This document shows positions 44,122-53,296 of a stretch of DNA of 64,000 bases, piece by piece. Every line of letters begins with the position of its first letter. The first letter of the stretch is position 1. This DNA comes from Corynebacterium qintianiae (lineage in GTDB: Bacteria; Actinomycetota; Actinomycetes; Mycobacteriales; Mycobacteriaceae): assembly GCF_011038645.2 (NCBI RefSeq), contig NZ_CP064955.1:310001-374000 (forward strand), read 5' to 3'. The translations under genes were made by a program, and so were the position numbers. Below the pieces are notes generated by a model that was not told the DNA's origin, ran no database searches, and saw only the letters and a list, made by a program, of their open reading frames with translations.

Positions 44122-44669
44122 TGACCGAGCCGAACAACTACACCGACGAGAACTTCGAGACCGAGGTTGACGTCGACCTCGCAACCGCCGCGACGGAAGA
44201 GTTCAACTACACCATCGGCGACGCTGTCGCTCCCGAGGTTGAGGCCGGGTCTGATGAGGCTGTCGAGCCGGTTTCCCTGCACGAGGGCCCGATCCAGACC
44301 GTCGGCCGCCGTAAGCGCGCCATTGCCCGCGTCACCGTGACCGAGGGCGACGGCACCATCACCGTCAACGGCCGCGAGTTCGAGAACTACTTCCCGAACA
44401 AGCTGCACCAGCAGGACATTCTGCAGCCGTTGACACTGCTTGAGCGTGAAGGTCAGTTCAATATCAAGGCCACGATCACCGGTGGCGGCCCGACCGGCCA
44501 GTCCGGTGCACTGCGTTTGGCGATCGCCCGCGCGCTCAACGTGTACAACCCGGCCGAGCGCCCGACCCTGAAGAAGGCCGGCTTGCTTACCCGTGACGCC
44601 CGTGCCGTGGAGCGCAAGAAGGCTGGTTTGCACAAGGCCCGCCGCGCCCCGCAGTACTCCAAGCGTTAA
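44121..44669 (+). CDS. rpsI: 30S ribosomal protein S9
   Basis: S9 (182 aa) contacts P-site tRNA through its C-terminal tail. The core [27 protein letters not shown] and the ending [17 protein letters not shown] are diagnostic. An acidic N-terminal extension of about 50 residues precedes the core, as in other corynebacteria. Its start overlaps the rplM stop, and a terminator follows 23 bases downstream. Confidence 0.98.
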   Translation: MTEPNNYTDENFETEVDVDLATAATEEFNYTIGDAVAPEVEAGSDEAVEPVSLHEGPIQTVGRRKRAIARVTVTEGDGTITVNGREFENYFPNKLHQQDILQPLTLLEREGQFNIKATITGGGPTGQSGALRLAIARALNVYNPAERPTLKKAGLLTRDARAVERKKAGLHKARRAPQYSKR

Positions 44670-44692
44670 TTCACTTCAACGCGCCAGGCTCA

Positions 44693-44724
44693 AGCCGTCC
44701 CGCCCTCGTTGCGGGGCGGCTTTC
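44693..44724 (+). terminator. Rho-independent terminator after rpsI
   Basis: An 11-bp stem (44693-44703 with 44711-44721, one G-U pair) and 7-base loop, followed by TTC. Confidence 0.88.
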
Positions 44725-44773
44725 GCCGTTTCACGGGGTGTGCATCTTGTCGCGACAGAAATATAGAGTCGTG

Positions 44774-44779
44774 CATAAT
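44774..44779 (+). promoter_or_regulatory. -10 element of a probably leaderless glmM promoter
   Basis: CATAAT ends 7 bases before the glmM ATG, with no ribosome-binding site between. TTGTCG lies upstream but at a long spacing (21 bases). Confidence 0.5.
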
Positions 44780-44786
44780 TAGACGA

Positions 44787-46130
44787 ATGACTCGATTGTT
44801 CGGAACTGACGGTGTACGCGGCTTAGCCAACGAAGTGCTGACAGCCCCCCTGGCTCTCAAGCTCGGTGCGGCAGCGGCGGCGGTGCTCACGGAGCACCGG
44901 AGCTCAGGCAAGCGGCGGCCGACCGCCATCATCGGACGAGACCCGCGGGTGTCCGGTGAAATGCTCGCTGCCGCGATGGCGGCCGGTATGGCGTCGAAGG
45001 GTGTGGACGTGTTGCGCGTAGGCGTCATCCCGACCCCGGGCCTCGCCTTTTTGACCGACGATTACGGCGCCGATATCGGTGTCATGATCTCGGCGTCGCA
45101 CAACCCGATGCCCGACAACGGGATCAAGTTTTTCTCCGCCGGCGGGCGCAAGCTTCCCGACGACGTAGAGGATCGCATCGAGGAAGCGATGAACCACCTT
45201 GACGACACGGGCCCCACCGGCACCGGCATCGGCCGCGTCATCGAAGAGGCGCCGGACGCCCAGGAGCGCTACCTTGCCCACCTCAAGCGCGCTGTGACCA
45301 CCGACCTTTCAGGCATCAAGGTTGTCGTCGATTGTGCCAACGGTGCCGCTTTCGAGGTCGCCCCCAAGGCGTACGCCGCGGCCGGAGCGGATGTGACGGC
45401 GATTTTCAACACCCCCGACGCCTTCAACATCAACGACGGATCGGGTTCGACCCACATGGAACAAATCCAACGGGCCGTGATCGCCCACGGAGCAGACATC
45501 GGCTTGGCGCACGACGGTGACGCCGATCGCTGCCTAGCCGTGGATGCGGCAGGTAACATCATCGACGGTGACCAGATCATGGCGATTCTGGCAACGGGGA
45601 TGAGGGACAAAAACATCCTCCAGGAGAACACCCTAGTAGCCACGGTGATGAGCAACCTCGGCCTTAAGCTCGCGATGCAACGCGAGGGTATCGCGATGAA
45701 AGAGACGAAGGTTGGCGACCGCTATGTTCTGGAGGAGCTGGGCCGCGGAGGATACTCGCTCGGTGGCGAGCAGTCGGGACACATCGTCGTTCCCCAGCAC
45801 GCAACCACCGGTGACGGCACCTTGTCGGGCCTTCTGTTGATGGCGCGGATGGCGGAAACGGGTAAGAGCCTCCAGGAGCTCGCCAGCGTGATGACGGTGC
45901 TGCCGCAAGTGTTGATCAACGTTCCCGTCGCGGACAAGTCCCGCATTGCCGACGCCCCGTCGGTCAAGGAAGCCGTCGCTGAGGCCGGTGTAGAGCTCGG
46001 CGACAGCGGCCGCGTCCTGCTCCGCCCGTCGGGCACGGAGGAGATTTTCCGCGTCATGGTGGAGGCGTCAGAGGAGGAGCAGGCGCGCAAAATTGCGGGG
46101 CGGCTGGCGGCCGTCGTGTCGTCTGTGTAA
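44787..46130 (+). CDS. glmM: Phosphoglucosamine mutase
   Basis: GlmM (447 aa) converts glucosamine-6-phosphate to glucosamine-1-phosphate for UDP-GlcNAc and peptidoglycan synthesis. The active-site phosphoserine is Ser104 in [12 protein letters not shown]; the metal loop is [12 protein letters not shown] and the substrate loop [21 protein letters not shown] binds phosphate. ATG at 44787 matches the family start [12 protein letters not shown]; an in-frame upstream extension crosses the rpsI terminator. Monocistronic, probably leaderless. glmS lies 3 kb downstream. Confidence 0.97.
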   Translation: MTRLFGTDGVRGLANEVLTAPLALKLGAAAAAVLTEHRSSGKRRPTAIIGRDPRVSGEMLAAAMAAGMASKGVDVLRVGVIPTPGLAFLTDDYGADIGVMISASHNPMPDNGIKFFSAGGRKLPDDVEDRIEEAMNHLDDTGPTGTGIGRVIEEAPDAQERYLAHLKRAVTTDLSGIKVVVDCANGAAFEVAPKAYAAAGADVTAIFNTPDAFNINDGSGSTHMEQIQRAVIAHGADIGLAHDGDADRCLAVDAAGNIIDGDQIMAILATGMRDKNILQENTLVATVMSNLGLKLAMQREGIAMKETKVGDRYVLEELGRGGYSLGGEQSGHIVVPQHATTGDGTLSGLLLMARMAETGKSLQELASVMTVLPQVLINVPVADKSRIADAPSVKEAVAEAGVELGDSGRVLLRPSGTEEIFRVMVEASEEEQARKIAGRLAAVVSSV

Positions 46131-46262
46131 GTTCGGGGCTGTACCCGCGATCCCGGTGGCCGAAAGAAAATCGGGGATCGAGGGAACCACACCCGGCTCG
46201 GGGGAGTCTAATCAGGGTGCAACTGTTTGTAGGGCGTGCCCTCTACTGGGCCGCCAGGGGGA

Positions 46263-46574
46263 ATGGGGAATCTCGTGGAACATCCGCTTCACGTGGATCC
46301 GGAGGCAGTCCGTGAACGGCTGACCGTCGCGATCGCGCAGTACGAGGAAGTGATTTCGCAGCTTAGAGCTGCGCCACCGGCGCTGCCAATCGACGCTGTC
46401 GGCAGCGGTTTTCCAGACTCGGGTCGGGCTTTGGCTGAAGCGCTGGAGGGAATGCAGAGTCTCAACGTGCAGTTCTTGGAAAACCGCGTGGACGGCTGGC
46501 GCCAGGTGATGCGGTTGATGGACACTGTGGAGCAGGCGGACGGTGTCCATGCTTCGGGATTGGGGTTGCTATGA
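46263..46574 (+). CDS. Small helical protein resembling type VII secretion (EspC/WXG-like) proteins
   Basis: A 103-aa protein with an N-terminal helix (VDPEAVRERLTVAIAQYEEVI), a turn GSGF (47-50) and a second long helix (SGRALAEALEGMQSLNV onward). The Val-Asp-Pro start, the GxGF turn and the length resemble EspC-type and WXG100-like secretion substrates, though the WxG itself is absent. ATG at 46263 has AGGGGG upstream. The gene's stop overlaps the next start (ATGA). Its place and size parallel M. tuberculosis Rv3440c as I recall it. Function not known. Confidence 0.6.
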   Translation: MGNLVEHPLHVDPEAVRERLTVAIAQYEEVISQLRAAPPALPIDAVGSGFPDSGRALAEALEGMQSLNVQFLENRVDGWRQVMRLMDTVEQADGVHASGLGLL

Positions 46575-47947
46575 CCGCGGTAACCGCGAACATTGATTCG
46601 CTCGCAGCGGAAGCTGCGTCCGTCCCGGGAGCTGACCCGGCGACGCTGTCTCGAATCTTCTCGCTCGCCGATGAAATCAACTCGCAGTACCGCAAGATTG
46701 ACGGCATGAACCTCGAAGTGGTCTCTGCCAGTTCCGGCAGGTTGCTCGGTTCCGGAGGGGGCAGTTCCAGCGGGTCGCGCGGTGGAGGTATCGGCGGATT
46801 CCTGCTCAAATTCGCCATCGACGTGGTGAGCAAGATCGGAGCCGACGGCGCCTCGAGTTGGTTCCACGGAATCGGCGTCTCCGGCGACGAGGACGGCCGC
46901 GAGAACGCGGAGGAGACACAGGGTAACAACGCTCGCGAGATCCACCACGACGTGCAGGCTGCATGCAGGTCCATGACGGATATAGACCTGACGGCGAATA
47001 CCGCAATCGGCGGAGTGACGGAGGTGATGGCGGGTCTCCTGGCGGTCGTGCGCATTCACCCGGTTGGACGGGCAGTGGCGATCGTCCTGCCACTCGTAGC
47101 CCAGGGAATGGAACAGATTCTTGGGATCGTCGAGGACCGCAACACCCAGATGGAGGGTTGTCTCGGTGCGGTGACCGACAGGTGCAATGCCATGCTCGAC
47201 CACCAGCCGGCCCTACCTCGGGAATGGGAATGCCCGGTGCCGGCGGCTCGCGACTGCGAGACAGCCCGGCCCACCACACCTGATGCTCCTTGCCCGACCC
47301 CGGGAGCTCCCGCCGTAACAGCGCCTGCCACCGAAGAGTGTATCGAGCGGCTGGTGAAAACTGTCCCGTCCGCCCTCGACGAGGTGAAGACGCAGGCTGC
47401 CTCCGTGGCCGCCTCGGCTCCAGTCAACATCGCATTCGACTTCGACGTGGAGCGCCTGCCACAGCACACTGTGGAAAAGGAAACCGTATCCTGCCCGCCC
47501 ACGTGCGCGGACGCCGCGTTGTTCGTCCCTCCGGAAGATACCGCTGAGGTGTGTCACGTCGGAGTGCTTGCGCACATAGGGCTGGGCATCACTCTCGAGT
47601 GTGTGAACTACCTCGCAGAGTGTATCGCGGAGGCGGCGGAATGCCCGGGCGAGAGCTGCTGCGCCCACACTGAGGAGACCTCGGAGGAATGCCCTCCGCC
47701 CCCCGAACCGGAGCCGGCGCCCGCACCAGTGCAACCGCCGGTCGCGGAGGGCACGATCCCGCCGCCGCCCGAACTGGCACAGGTGGAGGAGCCGCCGGCG
47801 CCAGCCGAGAAGCTGCGGGCCGCCGGACTTGACGCTCCGGCGCCTGCGCCTGCAGCGCCTCCACCTCCCGTGGAGCCCGCACCGGCACCAGAGCCTGCGC
47901 CTGCCAGCGGAGACACCCCGAAAATGAGAAAGTCAGGTGAGTGGTAA
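46571..47947 (+). CDS. Cys-rich, Ala/Pro-rich protein of unknown function
   Basis: A 458-aa protein without signal peptide. Residues 1-55 look helical, 60-77 are a Gly/Ser-rich linker, 76-100 and 150-185 are hydrophobic stretches, and 130-375 contain all 16 cysteines (132, 197, 205, 221, 229, 241, 257, 308, 312, 328, 344, 351, 358, 363, 364, 374). From 375 to 446 it is Pro/Ala-rich. No catalytic motif is recognised. The many cysteines suggest export and disulfides, despite the lack of a Sec signal; export by type VII secretion with its WXG-like neighbour is a hypothesis. Parallel in position to Rv3439c. Start and stop overlap both neighbours. Confidence 0.6.
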   Translation: MTAVTANIDSLAAEAASVPGADPATLSRIFSLADEINSQYRKIDGMNLEVVSASSGRLLGSGGGSSSGSRGGGIGGFLLKFAIDVVSKIGADGASSWFHGIGVSGDEDGRENAEETQGNNAREIHHDVQAACRSMTDIDLTANTAIGGVTEVMAGLLAVVRIHPVGRAVAIVLPLVAQGMEQILGIVEDRNTQMEGCLGAVTDRCNAMLDHQPALPREWECPVPAARDCETARPTTPDAPCPTPGAPAVTAPATEECIERLVKTVPSALDEVKTQAASVAASAPVNIAFDFDVERLPQHTVEKETVSCPPTCADAALFVPPEDTAEVCHVGVLAHIGLGITLECVNYLAECIAEAAECPGESCCAHTEETSEECPPPPEPEPAPAPVQPPVAEGTIPPPPELAQVEEPPAPAEKLRAAGLDAPAPAPAAPPPPVEPAPAPEPAPASGDTPKMRKSGEW

Positions 47948-48189
47948 TGGACTTCGTTGAATTCGCTGAACAGTACAAGCGTCGGACCGCGAAGCGGATG
48001 TTGGATTTTGAAGCCGCCGTCGCCGAAGCGCACCGCAAGATGGAGCAGGCCGGCCGGCAGCAGGCGATGGCCCGGGAACTGAACCTGCGTCAGATCCCAG
48101 CCAACCCGCCGAAGGGCACGTACCGGCCGGTGCGCAGGAACGGACGCGTGCAAGGCGTGCTCCGCCGGGATGGCGAGCACGAGACGTGA
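47947..48189 (+). CDS. Small basic protein of unknown function
   Basis: An 80-aa, strongly basic helical protein (VEFAEQYKRRTAKRMLDFEAAVAEAHRK) ending in KGTYRPVRRNGRVQGVLRRDG. Its ATG overlaps the TAA of the Cys-rich gene (TAATG); a GTG two codons earlier is a less likely start. It is cotranslated with the two preceding genes. No family was recognised. Confidence 0.55.
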   Translation: MDFVEFAEQYKRRTAKRMLDFEAAVAEAHRKMEQAGRQQAMARELNLRQIPANPPKGTYRPVRRNGRVQGVLRRDGEHET

Positions 48190-48202
48190 GGTCAACCGGC
48201 TT

Positions 48203-49057
48203 CTAGAAGAACGAGAATCCGGAATCGTCCCGGGTCAACCCGGCACGCTCGGCGAGGTCGTCACCGCACAGTGACGTGACCTTGGGGCCGGAGGCGTCGG
48301 TCTCGCTGAAGTCGGAGTACTTCTTCTCACCGTCGAGTTGGTGCAGGAAGTACCCGACGAGCAGGCCGCGCACCGTGGACTGGACGCTGCTGTTGGGCCG
48401 GGCCAACCCCATGATCCGCTTGGCCATTCCGTCCTCGCTAAAGCTGACCTGGCTGCCCTTGGAGGCGACGCGGTAGACGACGTCACCGGCCCAGTTGTAT
48501 GCGAGTTTGGCGGGGTTGCCCGGATCAAAGAGCGAGTCTGAGTCATTGTCGGCGCCGACAACCATTCCGGGGATCAAAAGGTTTCGGGCCGCCTGGATGG
48601 CCGACGGCGCGGTGTTGGCGGGATAAATTGCTGCGACGGCCTTGACTTTCGAGTTATCCACGGCGGACAGGACTGCTGCGCCGCCGCCCATGCCGTGGCC
48701 CGCCACGCCAATCTTGCCCGGTGCGACAGTGACGTTGCCGTTGCCCAAGCGGACCCCAGCGAGAATCTGCATCGCGGTGTCGAGGTCCGCGGCGAAACCC
48801 GCGTGGTCAGGGTTGAAACCGGACTCCGTGTTCGGAGCCGCGACAACGATGCCCCAGCTAGCCAAGTGGCGCAGGGTGGCGTGGTAGTCGTCGATGGTCC
48901 GCATCCAGTCGTGGCCGAAAGCGATCGCGGGAAGACCGTCGCCCTCCGCAGGGGTGTACACCTTGCCGGGCAGACCGGTGTAGCCGAGGTCGCCCTCCAT
49001 CACATGGTGCGGGCCACGCTTGGTCAGATCAGACAGCTTTTTCAGATTCGCAGACAC
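48203..49057 (-). CDS. Alpha/beta-hydrolase-fold protein with GHGMG nucleophile elbow
   Basis: A 284-aa protein with the alpha/beta-hydrolase layout: oxyanion region FGHDWMRTIDDYHATLRHLASWG, then AGHGMGGGAAVLSA at 119-132, where the position of the nucleophile (122) is glycine, codon GGC, instead of serine. VGADNDSD (168-174) and FLHQLDG (237-243) occupy the acid and His positions. With no serine it is probably not a classical esterase; a structural, binding or scaffolding role is possible. GTG start with a -10 element TATTCT seven bases upstream and no ribosome-binding site suggests a leaderless mRNA. Convergent with the three-gene module, divergent from glmS. Confidence 0.65.
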   Translation of the reverse strand: MSANLKKLSDLTKRGPHHVMEGDLGYTGLPGKVYTPAEGDGLPAIAFGHDWMRTIDDYHATLRHLASWGIVVAAPNTESGFNPDHAGFAADLDTAMQILAGVRLGNGNVTVAPGKIGVAGHGMGGGAAVLSAVDNSKVKAVAAIYPANTAPSAIQAARNLLIPGMVVGADNDSDSLFDPGNPAKLAYNWAGDVVYRVASKGSQVSFSEDGMAKRIMGLARPNSSVQSTVRGLLVGYFLHQLDGEKKYSDFSETDASGPKVTSLCGDDLAERAGLTRDDSGFSFF

Positions 49058-49163
49058 GTAAACCAGAATACGTTATCCCGCGCTTGCCAGGGGCGGTGCC
49101 GCGTGGTGGGCGTCCAGAAGCGAAATACGTGACGCAATAGAAGGTTGTATTACTGTGGGCTCC

Positions 49164-51026
49164 ATGTGTGGAATCGTGGGATACGTCGGCCAGAAGCAAT
49201 CGCTGCCCATCGCTGTCGAGGCGCTGCGCCGCATGGAGTACCGCGGGTACGACTCCGCGGGTGTCGCCGTGGTGGGCGAGAACGGCATCGCGAGCGCGAA
49301 ACGCGCCGGTAAGCTGGCCAACCTCGAGGACAAGATCGCTGAGATCGGCGAGGGCACTCTCGCTGGCACGACCGTCATCGGCCACACCCGCTGGGCGACC
49401 CATGGCCGCCCGACGGACGAGAACGCGCACCCCCACGTCTCCTTCGACGGCAAGGTGGCGATCGTCCACAACGGTATCATCGAGAACTTCGCCGTCCTGC
49501 GCGAGGAATTGGAGCGCGACGGCATCGAGCTCAAGTCTGAGACCGACTCGGAGACCGCTGCTCACTTGCTTGCCAAGGCATACAACGACGGCGACACCGC
49601 GGGTGACTTCCGTGCCTCCGCTCTTAATGTTCTGAACCGCCTAGAGGGTGCATTCACACTGCTGTTCGTGCACGCCAATCACCCTGATCAGATCATCGCT
49701 GCGCGCCGCTCCACCCCGCTTATGGTGGGCGTGGGCGAGGGCGAGATGTTCCTCGGCTCGGACGTCGCGGCATTCATCGAGCACACCAAGCAGGCCGTCG
49801 AGTTGGGGCACGACTCTGTAGTGGTCATTAACAAAGACGGCTATGAAATCCTCAATTTCGACGGCTCCGGGGCGGAGGGCAAGCCCTTTACCATCGACTG
49901 GGATCTTGAAGCTGCTGAGAAGGGGGGATACGACTCCTTCATGATGAAGGAGATCTTCGAGCAGCCTGCCGCGGTCCGCGACACGCTCGCGGGCCACTGG
50001 GCCGACGGCCGCGTCACCCTCGACGAGAACAGCCTCACCGTCGACCAGCTGAAATCTTTCAACCAGGTCTTCGTCGTGGCCTGCGGCTCGGCCTACCACT
50101 CGGGCTTGGCGGCGAAGTACGCCATTGAGCATTGGGTACGTATCCCGGTGCAAATCGAGGTGGCAAGCGAGTTCCGTTACCGCGACCCCGTGCTCGATGA
50201 GCGCACCCTCGTGCTCGCCATTTCCCAGTCGGGTGAGACGGCCGACACGCTGGAGGCCGTGCGACACGCCAAGACCCAGGGCGCGAAGGTGCTGGCGGTG
50301 TGCAACACCAATGGCTCCCAGATCCCGCGCGAATCCGATGCGGTGCTGTACACCCACGCCGGGCCGGAGATCGGCGTGGCCTCCACCAAGGCGTTCCTCG
50401 CCCAGGTGGCGGCGAACTACATCGTCGGGCTGGCGCTCGCCCAGGCGAAGGGGACGAAGTACCCGGATGAGATCGCGGAGATCTGGCGCGAGTTGGAGGC
50501 TATCCCGGGCAAGATCGAGCAGGCTCTGGACTCGCGCGACCAGGTCAACGAGATCTCCGAGACTCTTGGCGCAATTAAGACCATGCTGTTCCTCGGCCGC
50601 GGCGTCGGTTTCCCAATCGCCCTGGAAGGTGCGCTCAAACTCAAGGAGCTCGCCTACATCCACGCCGAGGGCTTTCCCGCCGGCGAACTCAAGCACGGCC
50701 CGATCGCGCTGATTGAAGAAGACCTCCCCGTCGTCGTCATCGTGCCCAGCCCGCGCGGGGTGAGCCAGCTGCACTCCAAGATCGTGTCCAACATCCAGGA
50801 GATCCGCGCCCGGGGCGCCAAGACCTTCGTCATCGCGGAGGAGGGTGACACTGCGGTGGAGCCGTACGCCAATTGGCTGGTGCGCATCCCGCAGACGCCG
50901 ACGATCATGCAGCCGCTTCTCGCGACTGTCCCGCTGCAGTTCCTCGCCGCCGACATCGCGCGGGAGAACGGCAACGAGGACATCGACAAGCCGCGCAACC
51001 TGGCCAAGTCGGTCACGGTCGAGTAA
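49164..51026 (+). CDS. glmS: Glutamine-fructose-6-phosphate aminotransferase
   Basis: GlmS (620 aa) makes glucosamine-6-phosphate from fructose-6-phosphate and glutamine, the first step toward UDP-GlcNAc. The ATG at 49164 is chosen because Cys2 (MCGIVGYVG) must be N-terminal for the glutaminase. Other features are HTRWATHG, HNGIIEN, and two SIS domains with ACGSAYHSG and SQSGETADT. A -10-like TATTAC ends 10 bases upstream and no ribosome-binding site is seen. No glmS ribozyme was found. Divergent from the alpha/beta-hydrolase gene. Confidence 0.97.
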   Translation: MCGIVGYVGQKQSLPIAVEALRRMEYRGYDSAGVAVVGENGIASAKRAGKLANLEDKIAEIGEGTLAGTTVIGHTRWATHGRPTDENAHPHVSFDGKVAIVHNGIIENFAVLREELERDGIELKSETDSETAAHLLAKAYNDGDTAGDFRASALNVLNRLEGAFTLLFVHANHPDQIIAARRSTPLMVGVGEGEMFLGSDVAAFIEHTKQAVELGHDSVVVINKDGYEILNFDGSGAEGKPFTIDWDLEAAEKGGYDSFMMKEIFEQPAAVRDTLAGHWADGRVTLDENSLTVDQLKSFNQVFVVACGSAYHSGLAAKYAIEHWVRIPVQIEVASEFRYRDPVLDERTLVLAISQSGETADTLEAVRHAKTQGAKVLAVCNTNGSQIPRESDAVLYTHAGPEIGVASTKAFLAQVAANYIVGLALAQAKGTKYPDEIAEIWRELEAIPGKIEQALDSRDQVNEISETLGAIKTMLFLGRGVGFPIALEGALKLKELAYIHAEGFPAGELKHGPIALIEEDLPVVVIVPSPRGVSQLHSKIVSNIQEIRARGAKTFVIAEEGDTAVEPYANWLVRIPQTPTIMQPLLATVPLQFLAADIARENGNEDIDKPRNLAKSVTVE

Positions 51027-51045
51027 GCGGCGGAACGCGTAAAGG

Positions 51046-51705
51046 ATGCTCGGCGCGCTCTCGTTCGCCTTCGTCGACTCGATCAACCTCCTGCTCATCG
51101 GCGTGATCGTGGCGGTAGGCATCGTGGTTCCCGCGGGCCGGGGCCAGTACGCGAAGATCACATCGTTGCTCATCGCGGGCGACTGGCTGGGTGTGGCCAG
51201 CCTGGCCCTGCTCATGCTGGCGATTTTCGACGGGTTGGGCCCGGTGGTCAAGGAGTTCGTCGAGGGGCCGGTGTTCGGCATAATCCTCATTGCCACCGGC
51301 CTGGCGACGGGCCTGCTGGCGCTCCGCGGCGGGGACAACTCCGCCATCATCGAGCGGGTGATGGGCCCGCTGCGCGCGCCGGGGCCGCTGACGGTGCTGA
51401 CGGGTTTCGTGCTCGGTGTCGTGCAGTCGGCAACCTCGGTGCCTTTCTACGGCGGGTTGGCGCTGCTGTCAACGGCCGGAATCGAGCCGCCGGTGCGCTA
51501 CAGCTCCCTCGTTCTGTATGCCACGGTGGCGTTAAGCCTGCCCACGGTATGCGCACTGCTGGTGGCATGGGTGCGGCAGCGCCCCCGCAGCGCGGCGGGA
51601 CGGGGCTTCGCGTGGGCCCGCGCCAACCCGCGGGCGGTCACGCTCACTGCCACCTGGGCGGTGTCGGTCCTGCTCGTCGCCCTCGGGGTAATCCACCTCT
51701 TCTAG
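51046..51705 (+). CDS. Six-helix membrane protein of unknown function
   Basis: A 219-aa protein with about six hydrophobic helices and short loops. FVDSINLLLIGVIVAVGIVVPAG at the start and GFVLGVVQSATSVPFYGGLALLS in the middle recall the LysE/CadD/GAP group of small exporters, but the similarity is weak and no substrate can be proposed. It lies 19 bases after glmS and 10 before alr, so it probably belongs to the same transcript. Confidence 0.6.
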   Translation: MLGALSFAFVDSINLLLIGVIVAVGIVVPAGRGQYAKITSLLIAGDWLGVASLALLMLAIFDGLGPVVKEFVEGPVFGIILIATGLATGLLALRGGDNSAIIERVMGPLRAPGPLTVLTGFVLGVVQSATSVPFYGGLALLSTAGIEPPVRYSSLVLYATVALSLPTVCALLVAWVRQRPRSAAGRGFAWARANPRAVTLTATWAVSVLLVALGVIHLF

Positions 51706-51715
51706 GATGGGCAGC

Positions 51716-52795
51716 ATGGATTTGCTCACCGCGCGCATTGACTTGGACGCGATCGCGCACAACACCCGTGTGCTCAAGCAGCGCGCAGGTGACGCGCGGC
51801 TGATGTGCGTGGTCAAGGCGGACGCCTACAACCACGGCGCGCAGCGCGTGGTGCCGGTGATGGACGCCAGCGGGGCGGACGCTTTCGGGGTGGCCACGCT
51901 GGCCGAGGGGGCGTCGATAAGCGAGCTCACCGCCAAACCGGTGGCCGCCTGGCTCTGGGTGCCAGGCCAGGAAATCCCGCCCGGGGTTGAACTGGGCGTG
52001 CCCACCCTCGACCATCTGAGCTGGCTTATCGACGCCCGTGTCAACGCACCCCTCCACATCAAGGTGGACACCGGCATGCATCGCTCCGGGTTGCGGGAGT
52101 CCGACTGGGAGGCGGCGTTCCGCATGGCGGCCCGCGCCGGTCTCGAGGTCAAAGGCCTGATGAGCCATCTTGCGGTGGCGGACGACCCCGCAAACCCGTA
52201 CACCGATGCCCAGGCAGACGCGTTCCGGCGTGCGGTGGCCCTGGCCCGCCAGGTTGGCCTGGAGGTGCCGGTAAACCACCTCGCCAACTCGCCTGCGCTG
52301 CTCAGCCGCCCCGACCTCGCTTTCGACCAGGTGCGCGCCGGGGTGGGGCTCTACGGGCTTGAACCGATTGCCGGGGGCGGCAGTGATCTGCGCCCCGCGA
52401 TGAGCTGGGTCGCGCGCGTGCTGGCGGTCAAGCCCCTGTCCGTGGGGGAGGCCGTGAGTTACGGGTTGACGTGGGCCGCGCCTGACAACGGGTTCGTGGC
52501 GGTCGTGACGGCCGGGTACGCGGACGGTGTGGCGCGCTCGTGGCAGGGCTGCCTCGATGTCGCCATCGGCGCGCACCGTTACCCGCAGGTCGGGCGGGTG
52601 TGCATGGACCAGTTCATCGTTTGGTTGGGTGACAATGACGCGGGTGTCGCGATCGGCGACGAGGCCGTCATCTTCGGCGCTGGCGGGGTCGGTGCCACAG
52701 AGCTCGCCGACCGTGTGGGCACCATCAACTACGAGATCGTGTGCGCGCCGACTGGCCGCACCGTACGCACCTATACCGGAGGGACAGGCGCATGA
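51716..52795 (+). CDS. alr: Alanine racemase
   Basis: Alr (359 aa) makes D-alanine for peptidoglycan, using PLP. The cofactor lysine is Lys34 in CVVKADAYNHGA; HIKVDTGMHRSG, the RAGVGLYGLEP segment, SYGLTW (catalytic Tyr) and VCMDQF (Cys-Met-Asp) are typical. The ATG at 51716 (MDLLTARIDL) was preferred to one three codons upstream because AGGATG is better spaced. Its TGA overlaps the tsaE ATG (ATGA). Two repeated-motif copies lie 110 bases apart within the gene (51912 and 52024 regions), in different frames. Confidence 0.95.
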   Translation: MDLLTARIDLDAIAHNTRVLKQRAGDARLMCVVKADAYNHGAQRVVPVMDASGADAFGVATLAEGASISELTAKPVAAWLWVPGQEIPPGVELGVPTLDHLSWLIDARVNAPLHIKVDTGMHRSGLRESDWEAAFRMAARAGLEVKGLMSHLAVADDPANPYTDAQADAFRRAVALARQVGLEVPVNHLANSPALLSRPDLAFDQVRAGVGLYGLEPIAGGGSDLRPAMSWVARVLAVKPLSVGEAVSYGLTWAAPDNGFVAVVTAGYADGVARSWQGCLDVAIGAHRYPQVGRVCMDQFIVWLGDNDAGVAIGDEAVIFGAGGVGATELADRVGTINYEIVCAPTGRTVRTYTGGTGA

Positions 52796-53286
52796 AACAC
52801 GGGTTCCCGGAGCGCGGCCAGCGCCGCTGCGACACTGCGGACGAGACCAAAGGGCTCGGGCGTGAGTTCGGCCAGGCCCTGGAGGCCGGCGACGTCGTGA
52901 TCCTCGACGGCCCCCTCGGTGCCGGCAAGACCACCTTCACCCAGGGCGTCGCCGACGGGATGGGGGTCAACGGGCGGGTGACCAGCCCGACGTTCGTTAT
53001 CGCCCGGGAGCACAAGGCGTCGGCGGGCGGCCCCGCGCTGATCCACGTCGACGCGTACCGCCTCATCGGTGAAGGATCGTCCGGCGACCCCCTCGGCGAG
53101 CTCGATGCGCTTGATCTGGACACAAACCTTGAAAGCGCCGTGGTCGTCGCGGAATGGGGCGGCGGGCTGGTCGAGCAGATCGCAGCCGAGTACCTGGTCG
53201 TCACCATCGACCGCGAGACTCTTGTATCGGAGGACCCCGACTCAGAGGGCCGGATCATCTCGTGGGAGATAGCAGCACCAATGTAG
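52792..53286 (+). CDS. tsaE: tRNA threonylcarbamoyladenosine ATPase TsaE
   Basis: TsaE (164 aa) is the ATPase that drives the t6A-forming TsaB-TsaD complex. Walker A GPLGAGKTT (40-48), then TSPTFVIAREHK and HVDAYRL segments and VVVAEWGGG are conserved. The ATG overlaps the alr stop. A small exported protein of unknown function separates it from tsaB. Confidence 0.95.
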   Translation: MKHGFPERGQRRCDTADETKGLGREFGQALEAGDVVILDGPLGAGKTTFTQGVADGMGVNGRVTSPTFVIAREHKASAGGPALIHVDAYRLIGEGSSGDPLGELDALDLDTNLESAVVVAEWGGGLVEQIAAEYLVVTIDRETLVSEDPDSEGRIISWEIAAPM

Positions 53287-53296
53287 GCTTTAACCC

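Noticed and set aside
46131-46262. Terminator and promoter between glmM and the three-gene module
   Set aside because: CGATCCC/GGGATCG arms exist but the loop is about 19 bases and no T run follows; TCTAAT could be a -10 but no -35 fits. Left unannotated.
49058-49163. glmS ribozyme upstream of glmS
   Set aside because: Only 106 bases separate divergent start codons, with a -10-like element next to the glmS start; there is no room for a ribozyme.
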